A stretch of 64,000 bases of DNA from Paracyclopina nana (GCA_019096065.1 JAGUCH010000003.1:5890001-5954000), one strand, 5' to 3'. Positions 22,871-34,908 are shown, counted from the first letter of the stretch. Numbers and translations are program-made. The notes: generated by a model not told the origin, from the sequence alone.

Positions 22871-23119
22871 CTTTTTGCACACCACTCTACCAACAACTTT
22901 TCATGACGATCCCATAATCCCAGCGCAGTGGCTTTTTACTTTTTAGTTCAAGTCATCAGATGGGATAAAACTTAAAAGGGATTTTCAGCTGAGGCTACTT
23001 GAGAAAAAACTGAGTTGCAGAGTTTTTTGAGACTCAAGAATTAGTTCGAAATAAAGACCCAGGCAAATTAGCATAATCAAACTTTTTGAATGATTGGTTC
23101 ATGACACAAACAATGGTTG

Positions 23120-23600
23120 CAATCAAAAGTTTGTGTTGCGGATTTGAGAAATGCGGTACAAAATGGATATCGTTGGAAAGCTTGAATCTTTAGCCATCTG
23201 TTTTGTAGCAGTGAAAATCACAAAATAAAAGTAAAAAAGATAAGAAAATTAAAATTTTCCGTGACTTTTCAGCTAAAATCAAGTATTTTCATAATAAAAT
23301 CAAAATCACCGATCAACCATGGGTTATTTTAATACTGAGAAGAACAATCCTTTATCGCAAAAAAGACAAAGTCAAAATTCGCAATTATTACCATTTTGAA
23401 ATGCGTGCATTGCCATCAAAAAATAGGAAAAATGGGTGCCCTTTTTGAGTGCCTTTTTTATTTTAGGCTTTTAATCCAAGTCTTAATTAATTTTTATCAA
23501 AAGTGATATTAATAAAAAACAAGACCAGAGTTTCAAGGTTTCCAACGATATCCATCATGTCTAGCATTAATCAAATCCGTAACACAAACTTTTGATTTCA
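23120..23600. repeat. MITE-like element with imperfect ~65-bp inverted ends
   Basis: The left end TCAAAAGTTTGTGTTGCGGA and the right end TCCGTAACACAAACTTTTGA are inverted repeats. The match continues inward through ATGGATATCGTTGGAAA to about 65 bp with several mismatches. The interior is AT-rich and has no coding capacity. Target duplication is unclear, so the superfamily is not assigned. Confidence 0.65.
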
Positions 23601-23631
23601 AAGTGAGTAGAATTCTCTGAAACAGACTGTA

Positions 23632-24514
23632 TACTAAATACCGGACACAAACGCAACGCAACGCAAACTTCTAAATACCGCACACTACTAAATACCGCAC
23701 ACAGCTAAAAAGTGGATATGCTGTTGAAAAAATTGAATGGCAATTATTCTTATACTCTCATATATAAAATTAAATTGTTTTCACTTAGTACTTCAAACGG
23801 CTAGTTAAAAGCTTGTTCTCATAAACAACTCAAAAGGTAAGCAAGGCACTTAGCGCGCTTATATCTTAGCATCTACTCGTCCGATTGGAACCAAAATTGG
23901 AGGAATTCATAAGGACATATTGAAGAGTTTTCATGCCAATTTTCATCCTGAAAGTGAGGCAAATCAGTTAATTAAGGGAGAAAAATGAGCATAATTCAAT
24001 ATGCTCTAATGAATACCTCCAAATTTGGTTCCAATCGGCTCAGTAATTACTGAGTTATGAGCTTCCAAAGTGCCTTGCTTTGCTTACTGCCTGCCTTACT
24101 GAGTTATATGAGAACAAGCTAAATTAATTAGTTTTGGCATATAAACTTTAGGGCTGCAATTTTGGACAAAAAATGGACCTTCTTTCAGCCAAATTTTTCA
24201 TCCTTTGATTTATTCATTACTATAAACATACTAGTAGTGTGCGGTATTTAGTAGGCAAACATACTAAATACCGCACACACTAAAAAACAGCAAAAAATTG
24301 CTAAAAAAACAGATTCTGGTTGAGCTATCACAATTCACACATTAATAGTATATGTACTAATGCTTACTCGTGTTTCTAGTTACTAAAAAATAATTTGTGT
24401 TTTCCTCAAGCCTGTTTCATAAGTTCATTGATATGATATGTAGTGTACTATTAAAAGTAGTTTAGCAGTATCTAGTAGTTTGCATTGCATTGCGTTTGTG
24501 TGCGGTATTTAGTA
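23632..24514. mobile_element. 883-bp palindromic foldback element with TACTAAATACCG ends
   Basis: The ends are TACTAAATACCGGACACAAA and its near-complement TTTGTGTGCGGTATTTAGTA. TGTA flanks both sides (23628-23631 and 24515-24518), a possible 4-bp target duplication. TACTAAATACCGCACAC is repeated inside in both orientations (near 23,675, 23,690, 24,240 and 24,265). Further in, GCTTGTTCTCATA...AAGCAAGGCACTT near 23,815 is mirrored by AAGTGCCTTGCTT...TGAGAACAAGC near 24,070, and the GGAACCAAAATTGGAGG region is mirrored too. The whole element is therefore one long imperfect hairpin centred near 24,000. No transposase. Confidence 0.75.
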
Positions 24515-24530
24515 TGTACCCAATTTTTCC

Positions 24531-24547
24531 AACTCGTTCCATCACTA
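24531..24547. repeat. Solo hAT terminal repeat fragment
   Basis: AACTCGTTCCATCACTA matches the right end of the hAT MITE at 8829-9321. No partner end or 8-bp duplication is seen nearby, so this looks like a truncated relic. Confidence 0.55.
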
Positions 24548-26802
24548 CTTCATTGGGCTTGTCAATCATATAACAGAATATAAAAATGTACATACCGAGC
24601 TGGGGACCATAAAATAGGGCCGTAAAAAGCTGATCTAGTAGAATTTTAAAATAGAAAAACACTCGTAAAATTTTTTAAAAGTCCTCGCAGGCTCAGGCTA
24701 TTAAAGCTGTGCTCGTATTTTTCCTTGTTTCGATCCTCTCTCAGCTCTTTAACGGTCCTACTTCATAATCCCCAACTCGATAAAAATATATATTAATGAG
24801 CGGAGTGATTTCCTGTAAATGATGCATGAAGTTATGAGCGCGCTTTGAGTGGCGCCATCTCTGATCATAGTTCACTTTGACTTGGCAAAGGACCTAACCC
24901 AAATTATTTTCAACACCCATGAATTATACTATTTTTTCCAAAAGCTTGTGCTCTAAGGGTCTATTTAGCGATAAAATAAAATTCCTAGGCTTTCGCTTCC
25001 AATAAAAAAAAAACGGCTAGCACATAAATTCAAAAATTTAACTTATGTTATAAGATAGTAAAATCGCTAAGATGAACAGAAACGGAGATATAGCCATGCT
25101 AGTTGATTACTACCAACTTGATGAATTTTGCATTATAAGTTTGGTAGCAAATATCTCAATTCTTGTGCATGCTGCTTATGAAATAAAAAAAGTTCTATCT
25201 ACTTTTTTCAGAGGGGGTCACTGCTACTGATAATATCAAAAAATATAAACTTTAGGTGCTAGACTAATTTTATGTTATGGGAAGCCATAGGCCAGGATTT
25301 TTAAATTGCCACCAAATGAGTCCTAATAGCATAAGCTTTCAGAAAATGGAAAGCTGTAAATGTTGTAAAAAGTTTAGGTTAGGACCTTCTTCAAGTCAAT
25401 GTGAGTTTGCATCTGAAGCCCTTATTTTAACCCCAAAATGCTCAGAAAGAACTGTTTCATACAAGAGCAGAGTCGGATCGGAAAACTGAATTTTAACACA
25501 AGGAAAATGTTTTACAGTATATAATTTACGCATGTTTCAAGGCATATAAAGCTAGTTAATTAACGAAGGCCTCAACAGGGTCCATTTCTGTATCTGAGGA
25601 CACTACCAATCGTAAGGCTGCAGGCTGGTTTGATTCTCTGTGAGTTGACTTATTAGAGAAGAATACGAAAATATGACCGCAACCTTTAGTTTTGAGATTT
25701 TAATAGAAAGAAAAAGATAGCGAGAGCTAAAGTTTTGCGCCTTACCGTGAACACTGACACACTTTTAAATTTTAGTAAAAGTTGTTCTTGTCTCAAAGCT
25801 TTGGTTCTGGCAATGTTTCAAGACATTTGCATGTCGGCGTCCGAGTAACATTACACTCTGGTGGGGTAGGTCTATTTTTCAATTTGTTTGGTGTTGGCCG
25901 TTGCTAATCTTTCCATATTGGCGGTGGGCATAGAAGTGCGGCCATTCATTTCTTCATTAATTCCCCGTAAAAAATTAGGGTGCATGTATAAGCATCCTCA
26001 TTGAGTCACCATTAAGCCTAGAAGACATGGCTAGGTGGCTACCCAAAAAGGGATGCTGCACTCGCGGGACTTCCGCGTTCAATACACATATCTTGATAGA
26101 TTAGTTAGTGTGATGGTCAAAATAAGGACAACGATAATATTTGGACCAGCTGCATGACATATGCTCCCATATAACCTATACATTTTGGCCCTATGGCTAA
26201 CGATGAGTTTTCGCACCCGGCCCCAAATTGGCCCACTGTGCTTGATTTACGACCACGCTCGTTTTCTAAAGACAATGTTATCATCTTCTTCTGCCAACAT
26301 CCAATTAAATATCTAACGATCCTCTTTAATACTACGATGCCTTGTCCTTTTCTTCTAGTGGCACGAAGGCTCGTAAATTCCGCCGTACTTTATTTAGTAT
26401 TTCGACTACATGTACAAATGGGCTCCTCAAATCAAGTCCAGCAATAGGCCCTTGTGTGGCAAGACATATGGATAGAAGAGCACATTAATGCGAGTGGGTA
26501 AATGATGTTTTTGTCTGTGCTATTGTGGCTAAATGTAGCGTCGAGATTGAAACTACCTTTTAGCATAGTTTGCGCTCAAAATGACGGTAGTTGTAATGCG
26601 CGATGATGCAATTCGCTACAAGCTACCCAAAACATCCGTGGGAAATTTGCGCCTCGTCAGGTTTGAGCCACAAGGATACAAAATTGCTTCATTTGCTAGG
26701 ATGGGCAAGTCGTCAGATTTATTTTTGGGCGACTTTTCCTGGTAGCTATGAAGAAACGTACAAGCCAAGGAAACAGAAATAAGTGCTTTTTTATTGGAGC
26801 AA
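24548..26802. other. Intergenic region before the carboxypeptidase gene
   Basis: 2.2 kb of AT-rich sequence with no supported gene. Frames up to 84 codons (26193-26447) lack domain features. The last ~200 bp should be the carboxypeptidase 3' UTR. Confidence 0.35.
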
Positions 26803-28787
26803 TCAACCCCTGCGTCGTAGAATGATTCTTTGATAGACTGGTTGGTTGTCTTGAACCAGCACGGGAATGGGGTCACTATCGACATATCCCACTGCGGAAA
26901 CAACGAGGACATGATTTCCCGGAGGCAGCAGGCGCCAAAATTCACCGTCTCTGGTCGATAGTATGGTTTTCTTGTTGCCTTGAACTTGCACCTATGAGCG
27001 AACAGTTAAATTAATTACCAAGCATGATAAAGGGTGTCTCTATGGTACTTTTGCATATTGAACTGGCTGCCCCGTGGACTCATCAAGGACGTCTCCTTTT
27101 ACCCCATTGTGCACTGCTTCTATGTAGCGCAGCAGGGATTCCTTGTTTTTTAGCCATTCCTGCGAGTGAAACAAAAAGAGTGAGTTGTTGAATGTCCTCC
27201 TTAGATAACGCAATTCCATTTCACACCTCAGTTAACGTGGAAGGTGGGGGATGTTTGCAGCAGCTAAGCTCCAATGTAATTTCGAAGCAGTTGCTGTGGA
27301 CGTAGTTGAAATCTTGCATTCCACCCGGGACGTCGTACCTGAAAAGGCCCTTTTTGATGATATTTTTCAAACGATACATTTTGAATTCCAAATAAGTGAG
27401 GAGTTGCGTGATTTGATTAAAAATGGTTCCTGAAATAGTTACATAGCTTTGAGGTTAGCTAATTTTCAGTCGTAACGGACCCTCGTTCCTTTTAAAAATG
27501 CATTTAGAGTTTCAAGGGACTCTCATCTAGAATTTCAGGAACAATCAACCACTTCTTTTAAAAGGTTAAATGACCAGACCAGCAGTCATAGCACATTAGC
27601 CCGAAATTATTGCAATCTTGCGAGCTGCAAATATGCATCTGCTTCAAAGCTAAGTACGTGGCGCGTCTATATTTAATGTGTCTATATAGTGTGTATACTA
27701 GCTGTGCTTACCACTGAGCACCGTTGGTTATGCCCTTTCTGAAGTTGTCTCCAGCGCAAGAGCTCCCTTGCCTCATTTCTGGATGACTATTGGCGTATAT
27801 GGAAGAGACATACTTGAAGAATTCGTCGTCTGGGGAAGCAGAATAGAAGCCACTGCGGTGGTTAGGAGAATCATCAAATGGGTAGGAAGCTACCACTGCG
27901 CCACCGTGGAGGTTAGCCGAGAGTACGAATGGGTTTTGCTTAATCCATCTCATCATGTGACTGCAACAATCAAATTAAAGAAGGTGCAATAGTCATCAAT
28001 TTGACGACTTCAATTTACGTACATCGTTTCGGGTTGTCTCCCAGCTTCCAATGTTTGATCATCCACGTTTTGAGGCTCGTCAAATTGCTTGGGGAAGTCC
28101 CTGTTAAGATCGGCACCCTTTGCGTTGTTCCTGGCAGACCCACTCAACCCCGAAAAGCCAAATAGGCTAAAGCCCAGTCCTCCGCATCCCGGCCTCGATT
28201 CCTCATAGCCATCCGGATTCATGGAAGGCATGATAAAGATCTCGGTCGAATCCACCAATTTTCTGACCCGTTCATCGCGTTCGTAGTTATGCAGCAGATA
28301 ATGAGCCAGGTACAAAAGCATTTGTCGACCTATCGTTTCGTCTCCTAATTGAGAAGTTATTTAATTGCAGATTTGGCTGCCCCTGTATGACTTTCATTGT
28401 TGGTATGCCTTTTAAGCATTTTTCTCACCGTGCATATTTGCGACCTGCAAGAAGTGTGTTGGTTGTAAATTACGAAATAGCAATAATCTGGTGTCATCCT
28501 ACATATTTAAACATTGGCTCCAAATGTGATCGCTCGCTGACATTTCCACTGATTTTGATGTAGGCCATGGGTCGACCCTCTGCTGATTCTCCAACACTGT
28601 TGACCAATGCCAGCCCTGGGTAACGTGTGGCCAAATTAACCAGTTTCCTCACCATCTGGTCATGCGACTCATAGGAGCACATATCAATGCCCCCATCGAA
28701 GGTGGCACACTCTCGTCGGCGGACATTTTGGCCTTGGCTCAGGGGGAAAAAAAGGCAAGCAACAAAAACTATTGCTACTAACTGCAT
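26803..28787 (-). CDS. Secreted metallocarboxypeptidase, M14 N/E subfamily (CPE/CPM/CPD-like)
   Basis: Zinc carboxypeptidase that trims C-terminal basic residues from peptides. Seven exons on the minus strand: 28787-28503, 28444-28429, 28344-28023, 27960-27712, 27338-27227, 27159-27049 and 26991-26803; the frame closes to 427 aa. A signal peptide ([19 protein letters not shown]) comes first. Zinc ligands are His and Glu of NMHGDE, split by an intron, and the His of NLHGG. Substrate and catalytic motifs are ADLNRDFP (Asn-Arg) and [12 protein letters not shown] (catalytic Glu). A C-terminal transthyretin-like domain follows ([36 protein letters not shown]). The protein stops right after that domain, with no membrane anchor, so it should be soluble. 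Exon 2 is only 16 nt. The insertion [16 protein letters not shown] before the NxR motif is an uncommon Gly/Phe/Ser loop. Confidence 0.9.
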
Positions 28788-29086
28788 ACTCCTTGCCTAG
28801 CCACTAGTTTGTCACCTACTAGACTACTTACAGCGGCTCTTTACTTACGGTACTGTAACATGGAATCCAGTTTCCATGGCGTGGTGACCTTTGGCAGCAT
28901 AGTTTCCTCTGCAGGTAGGGACAAAGCCAAAAGGCGAGCGTTACAAAAAAGAAATCAAGCGCAATGTATTTCACAAAATCCAGATGCGACGAACAAAAGA
29001 ATTTTTAAAAGGGGACAGTACTTTAGGATGTACAGTTAATACACTCATGCGCGGGTGGTTATCACCCACGCGGATTTCGGCTCTTC

Positions 29087-29707
29087 TCACTCGGACCTGG
29101 ATCCAGACCTGGACCTCCTCCTCCTCGGGGGTGAGCCTGAACGGCTTCTGCTGCGGGACATTGACCGATATGATGGAGACCTGCGAGCACGGCGACGTTC
29201 ACGACTGCGACTTCTTGAGCGGCTGCAAGTTATACATTATTGTTAGAGTAAGCAAAAAGTACCAGCAATGATGTTAGCTCACCTTCGTCGTTCACGGCCA
29301 CCTCGGCCTCCGCCCATAGGGCGTCTTTCGCCACCGCCACGGCCGCCGCCGCCGCCGCCACCTCCTCCACTGCCACCCCCTCGACCGCTTCGAGACTGTC
29401 CGCTAGACATTTCTACTCTTACTCTTTGCTGTAATGGAAATAATGAGTTTCTTGATGCACTACTCGATGAAAGATTTCGACTTACCCCGCACACTCGGGT
29501 TCCATCCAGGCCTCGTACCGAGTCTTCGGCGTCTCTAGGATCCTCGAACTCGACAAAAGCGAATCCGGGTGGGTTCCTGGCGACCCACACGTTCCTCAAG
29601 GGACCATATTTAGTGAAGGCATCTTCTATTTCATACTTGGATGCGTTGCTGCCCAGGTTTCCAATGTAGACCTTGCAAGCAATGTCCCAATCTCTGTGGC
29701 GGCTCAT
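29087..29707 (-). CDS. SR splicing factor, SRSF3/SRSF7 type (Rbp1/x16 class)
   Basis: Nuclear splicing regulator binding exonic enhancers. Three exons, 29707-29486, 29428-29283 and 29222-29087, give 167 aa. One N-terminal RRM: RNP2 is KVYIGNL, RNP1 is GFAFVEF, and the [11 protein letters not shown] helix follows. After RRVRVEMS comes a Gly-rich linker (9 consecutive Gly, then Arg-Gly), then a short RS domain ([22 protein letters not shown]) ending in SGSRSE. There is no zinc knuckle, so it fits SRSF3 better than SRSF7. The exon split after the RRM matches the family. The spacious 5' region upstream has small introns in the leader, as usual for autoregulated SR genes. Confidence 0.92.
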
Positions 29708-30604
29708 TTTGGGTGGAAGCAGCAACAATCTGAAGAAGAAAGGAAGATTAGCGCCTGTCGCGTGCGGAAGAAGTTTTTCCCAGAAGAGACCCAATGGTAA
29801 TATAGCAACATCGTGAATTACAGCAAGGCCCAAGAGTCATCATCATCGTTTAAACTCTAAGCAGTACAAACCTCCCAGATCATGTGGAGAAGTGCCAGAT
29901 GGCTTACGAATTTGCGAGAAATCCGTGAGCCAAAGTTGAAGTGGTCGGGAAGAGTTGTAGTAGTAAAACGGAGGTCTGTGAAGGGCCATGCTGTTGCAGC
30001 GCTTTTTTATACGAAGTAGTCGTGAAGCAGCAGCAAAATAACGTGTAGTAGTAGCTGCGAAGAGTTGGCCAAGTTGCCGCTGTGTGTACGTGTTTTGCTT
30101 CACAGATGACTGAAGCTGCTGTTGGTGAATTCGCTGAATGAGGATTCAACGATGACGGCGATGAGGTGGTGAAAAGAAGGGAGGAGTTGCTGCTGCTGCT
30201 GCTGCTTTTACTTAATGGGGATGCTAGATGACTGCAGATGAAGTAGTAGTAGTAGTTGCACTGCAAATTTTTGACATAACATTATTTAGCATCGCTCCGC
30301 TGCAGCTAGAAGGGATGAAGTTGCTCTGCGTGCGACACATCATCATCAAAGGACAAAGGAGGAAAAACCAAAATCAATTTCTTACCAAAGCTCAGACGTT
30401 CACGAGGTGCGTCTTCCAAAAAATGGCGTCGACTCCTATCAACGGGTCGATTTCAAGGACGAGCCTGAAAACAGAGAGGGCATATTTTACATTTTAAATA
30501 TCTAATCATCGAATCAGCAGTAAAATATGAACAATATATTTAATTGAATATCATTGAATTATTCTGAAAGTCGCACTAATCGCGTAAAAGCCATGATATT
30601 TATC
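29708..30604. promoter_or_regulatory. Divergent region between the SRSF gene and FIP1
   Basis: About 900 bp containing the SRSF leader (with likely 5'-UTR introns) and the FIP1 promoter. It carries short trinucleotide runs, (GCT)n near 30,190-30,205 and (GTA)n near 30,243-30,256. No independent gene is supported. The 120-codon frame at 29904-30266 is a low-complexity Ser/Thr shadow of these runs. Confidence 0.4.
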
Positions 30605-32307
30605 ATGTTGACAGGCAGAATTTTCCTAAAAGTTATTTTTTACGTTCACGACGCCGATAATGAGCTACCAGATGGTAAGAGCATTTTGAAGATTTGGCTG
30701 GCTTTTTCACGCTAAATTTGCTCTTTTTATATACTTAACACCCGTGTAAATAAAGACCTCTCTTTTCGCTTTCGGCACAAACAGAAACAAAAATTCAAGA
30801 CATTAAGAACGTGATATCCGACGCCGAGAACATGGAAGAGGAGGATAAACTCTTGTACGGTGACGAAGAAGCTAAAGGCGACGACGAAGAAACAGTCGAG
30901 CCCGCAAACGAGGAATCCTTGGATGCAATCAATTTTATCGAGGAGGACTCGAACAAAGCTCCCGAGGTAACTTAATGCCCATTATCGCTTGAAATTTCTT
31001 TTTGTATTATTATTCTCGCATTGTAGGAGGAAGAAAATCAGGATCTCCAACCCGAACAGGAACAAGAGCAAGGACAGGAGCAAGAGGTAGAGCAAGGGCA
31101 GGAGCAAGAACAGGAGGAAGAGGAGGATGCCGCCGCCAGAAAAGAAGGCGGCGAGGAAGAGGACGAAAATGACGACGACTCTGACGAAGACAATGTTCAA
31201 ATTACAATTGACCATGGAAAAATCGAAGAGGCCAAGTCGAGTTACCAAAACTTTGGCATCAAACAATCGGCCCGTCAGTTGCCAAGTGAGAAGAAGGGGA
31301 AGTTCAATGTTGAGGATTTTGACCAGCCGGGCGCAATAGACGGCGTTCAAGTTCAAGATCTTGAGCTAGAAAACATAGAAGACAAGCCGTGGAGAAAGCC
31401 TGGTGCAGATCTCACGGATTATTTCAACTATGGGTTCACAGAAGACACTTTTGCGGCCTATTGCGCGAGACAGAAGCGGATGCGCATCAACGATAGTTAC
31501 GTTGGCCTTCCGAATACAGGTGTGCCAGCCCCTCATGCCAATTACCGGGACAAGGCCCAGAACGGTGGCACCATTCCTACCCTTGGACAGCCAATCAAGC
31601 GACCCCCACCTCCCATCATATCAGCTAACGATGCCGCTGCCACACCTTCTGGCATCGCTGTTCTCACCGCCGACAAGCGGGAATACTCGAAAAAGATTTT
31701 CGAAAGTATGGACTTTTCTGTGCCTCCGCCAGGAATGAGCATTCCTCCTCCAAATGTCCCTCCTCCAAACTTTAACGCGCCTCCGCCCGGAGAAGATTTC
31801 GACGCTGCCGAAGACAACTACGACTACTACGGTGGATACGAGCCCACTCAAGAGTCCCAATGGGTGGCACCTCCATCTGCTTACACCGGCGGAGGACCAC
31901 CTCCAAACAGCGATGCTCCCCCGGGTGACACAAGTTACGATGACAAGCGTGATGTCTGGAACAGAAATGGGAGGAGAACGTCTAGAGAATCTCCATCAAG
32001 AGATAGAAAGAGACGTCGGTCCACGAGCCGATCTCGTGAGCATTCCTCATCAACGCGACATCGAGAAAGCTACAGGGAGCGAGATCGCGAGAGTCGCAGG
32101 GATCGCGACAGAGAGCGAAGAAGTCGCTCACGAGAAAGGTATTCGACGCGGAGACGTAGCCGATCACCAAAAGGTAGCAGATCACCTAGCAGTAGCCACA
32201 AGCACAAGAAAAGCAAACGCGAGAAACGGGACAGAAGCAGGGACAGGAGTGAAAAGAGGGAAATCAAGCGTGAGATCAAAGAGGAGCCCAGCGACTACAA
32301 CGAGTGA
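30605..32307 (+). CDS. FIP1L1: Pre-mRNA 3'-end-processing factor FIP1
   Basis: Subunit of the cleavage/polyadenylation specificity complex that tethers poly(A) polymerase. Exons 30605-30674, 30785-30966 and 31027-32307 give 510 aa. Order of parts: an acidic N-terminal region with the LLYGDEE motif seen in Fip1 proteins, a Gln/Glu tract encoded by 31027-31130, the Fip1 signature (NIEDKPWRKPGADLTDYFNY then GFTEDTF), a Pro-rich middle (PPPGMSIPPPNVPPP), and an Arg/Ser/Asp/Glu-rich RE/RS tail ending in KREIKEEPSDYNE. The ATG at 30605 adds an odd hydrophobic MLTGRIFLKVIFYVHDADNE; the true start could instead be the ATG of MEEEDKLLYGD in exon 2, or lie in an upstream exon. The family assignment is certain, the start is not. 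Confidence 0.92.
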
Positions 32308-32447
32308 CCGTACGGGGCACTCAATTCATTTCTTCTATTCGTATTCGGTGATATATGCTCTGCAATTCTCATTGTGAGAAAATAAAGATAGAGCCATCAG
32401 CGCAAAATGAAGAATGTCGTCACTTATACTTTGCTCCAAATCCACCT

Positions 32448-33896
32448 TTATTTTTCATCCTTTTTCCCTGGGCCAGAAGCAGCAGCGGCATCATTGGTTT
32501 GATTAGTGATAGCTTCATTTGTCGGGTCTGACCCGAACTTGGGGGCTTTTTGCAGTTGGGTGTAGATGGTCATGGCCTAGAAATCAATGTTGCAATATCA
32601 CACTAGTAGCTATTGCAAATAACATAAGCGATACCTGAGCCACCATTGAAGAGACGTCTCCAGTGTTAGAAGGCAAAATCAGGGTGTTGTTGGTGCGAGC
32701 TAGATTTCCGAAAGCAGCCACGTATTTCTCAGCGACAGCAAGGGCTGCAGCATTGGATCCATTCACATCACTGTAAGAAAATTGCATTAACCTCTGTCAA
32801 ATTACAAGTGAAGCAATGCTTACGCAAGTGCCTTTGAAACCAACTGAATGGATTGAGCTCTTGCACTTCCAGCAGCAATGACAGCCTCCGCCTGACCTTG
32901 GGCCTCATTTATAAGCTGCTGCTTCTCTGCCTCTGTAAAATATAAACATACCCAGTCAGCATCTCTTGGTAATTGAAAATACCAAGAGCTCACCAGACTC
33001 AAGAATTCTGGCCTGCTTCTTTCCCTCAGCAATGTTGATTTCAGCCGTTTTTACACCCTCAGATTCCAGGATGGCTGCACGTTTTTTCCGTTCTGCCTCC
33101 ACTTGCATCTGCATAGCTTCAGCGACTCTGGCTGGCATCCTGATGTCCCGAATTTCGTATCGCATGCACTGAATACCCCAGGCTTCAGATGCTTGGTTGA
33201 TGGCGATCACAATAGCAGCGTTCAAGTTGTCCCTTTCTCTAAAAAGTGTGTCCAGCGTTATCTTGCCAATTTCAGACCTCATCGTGGTTTGGGCCAACTG
33301 TGTGATGGCAAACTCCGGGTCTTCAACTCCGTAGGAGGCATTGTAAGGGTCTCTCACTCTTAAATACAACACGCCATCAATGTTTAGGGTGACATTATCT
33401 GGAATTGTGGAAAATCATGTGCCATACTGTTTCATTTTTTGTGAACCACTTCCTACCAATTGTAATGGCAGATTGTGAAGGAATATCAATGGCAATTTCC
33501 TTTAAACTCTGCACGTATTTGATTTTGTCAATCACAGGGATTAGAACGTTGAGACCAGGCTCAAGAATCCTGTTGAACTTGCCCATCCTCTCCACAATCC
33601 AAGCCTCTTGCTGGGGGACGAACAAGACGATGGTATTTATTGGTGTGCTGCTGTGACGCCATCTGACTGGAGCTCGTTGGGGAAACGCAGCGCTAAACTG
33701 CTCTGTGCCCAAAACTGACAAGGTCTGCAAAAAAAATACAATCAGATTTCATAACGAGTCCATCTTCGCTGTTATTTCAAGTGTTTGCACAAGTGTGGCT
33801 AAAAAGTGATGCTGTTACCCTGGGCATCTTTCTTGCATGGTGCACACTTGTCATTGCCATTGACATCATCACACGCCTCCCAACAAAGAGCGCCAT
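32448..33896 (-). CDS. STOML2: Stomatin-like protein 2, mitochondrial (SLP-2)
   Basis: SPFH/prohibitin-domain scaffold of the inner mitochondrial membrane that binds cardiolipin and organises respiratory complexes. Six exons: 33896-33819, 33724-33457, 33398-32994, 32932-32824, 32770-32635 and 32576-32448; phases agree and give 374 aa. The N-terminus is a basic Met/His/Arg-rich presequence. The SPFH region has VPQQEAWIVERMGKFNRIL and GLNVLIPVIDKI, then the family stretches LAQTTMRSEIGK, LDTLFRERDNLN and WGIQCMRYEIRDI. An Ala/Glu-rich coiled coil follows (EAERKKRAAILESEGVK), then AEKYVAAFGNLA. The first exon could also end at an upstream GT after GRR; both keep phase. Confidence 0.94.
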
Positions 33897-34175
33897 AATT
33901 TCAGAAGAACCGCTCTCTTTACAGGATTTCTTCTCTTGTTGGTTTTCTTGTTTATGTTTACAATTTTCGGCAGAAAAAATGCGAACACATTTATTTGGCC
34001 TCAATAATTTTCTGGCCAAAACTAGCTTTTGATTGAAGGACTTGATGCATTGAAGTTAAATTGAAACTTATTTTCCGTGAATAAAAGCAATTCATGCGAG
34101 CAATATTTAAATTGTTTTAATGGATTTTCGATTTGCCGAAAATTGGTAAATGAAACCGAGTGATTAAACTTAGGC

Positions 34176-34908
34176 CTAGGCGTTCTGCAAGGTTGGCCAA
34201 AAAGGCCACACTACAAGCCCTTTTGGCGAACAGTAAGTTGATATGAAAAATATCAGCAATATACACACTTGTTCCACAATGTAGAAAGAGCCATTTTCAT
34301 CAACAGTGCTTTTTTGAAGGAGCTCGAAATTTAATAGATCGAGTCTGATTCGAAATCATAGCAGACGAAAACAAAACTTCTCTTTGAATTTTTGAATTGC
34401 GAAGGTCACCTAGAGGTAAGTCAACTTACGTCTGGTTCTGGCTCTTTTGTCGGCTCCACTAAGGCCACCGGAAAATTTTGCACGGAGGCCGAGTCAATCA
34501 TTTCCTCTATGGTCACTCCACCGTGGGTGTCTCCTTTCCGTATGGAGTACCTGCTCCCTCCGAATGACCGACGCTATAAGGCACGCGAAAATGATAACAG
34601 GCAGACAATTCAAAGCTTCAACCTTACGCTTAACGTGTTCAAGCCTTCTTTATCGACTTCACTTGCGGCATCTTCGTGCTGAAAGCCATCTACCTCAAGT
34701 GGGCCACTTTTCGCTTGAAAAGTATGGTATGGAGGAGCGGGAGGGAGTCCATAGTAGTACTAATAAAAAATGCTTTTACGAGGGGATAAGAGAGTGGCAA
34801 AGTTACCGGTGGCATCATTGGCTGGGGCATGTAACCATAGCCTCCAGGGTATTGTTGCCAGTCATACGGGTAGGGTTTCGGGATATTACGTCTCCTTTCT
34901 TCCTCCAT
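34176..34908 (-). CDS. Small Pro/Tyr-rich protein of unknown function, four exons
   Basis: Not a single long frame, but a clean spliced gene: exons 34908-34807 (34 codons), 34759-34628 (44), 34573-34430 (48) and 34184-34176 (Asn-Ala-stop). Donors are GTAACT, GTAAGG and GTAAGT, acceptors TTATTAG, CCTTATAG and CCTTGCAG. The first three exons are exact multiples of three in phase 0, giving 128 aa. The product starts MEEERRRNIPKPYPYDW, continues with a Gly/Tyr/Pro/Met stretch (GGYGYMPQPMMPP, YYYGLPPAPPYH), then an acidic part and a Ser/Arg-rich SFGGSRYSIRKGDTHGG, and ends in VEPTKEPEPDNA. No signal peptide, membrane segment or known domain is seen. It lies head-to-head with EDC3, 104 bp apart. 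Function unknown. Confidence 0.65.

Noticed and set aside
25590-25660. tRNA-like stretch with GGTTTGATTC
   Set aside because: Resembles a B box but no matching A box, acceptor stem or T-run; not a tRNA or clear SINE.
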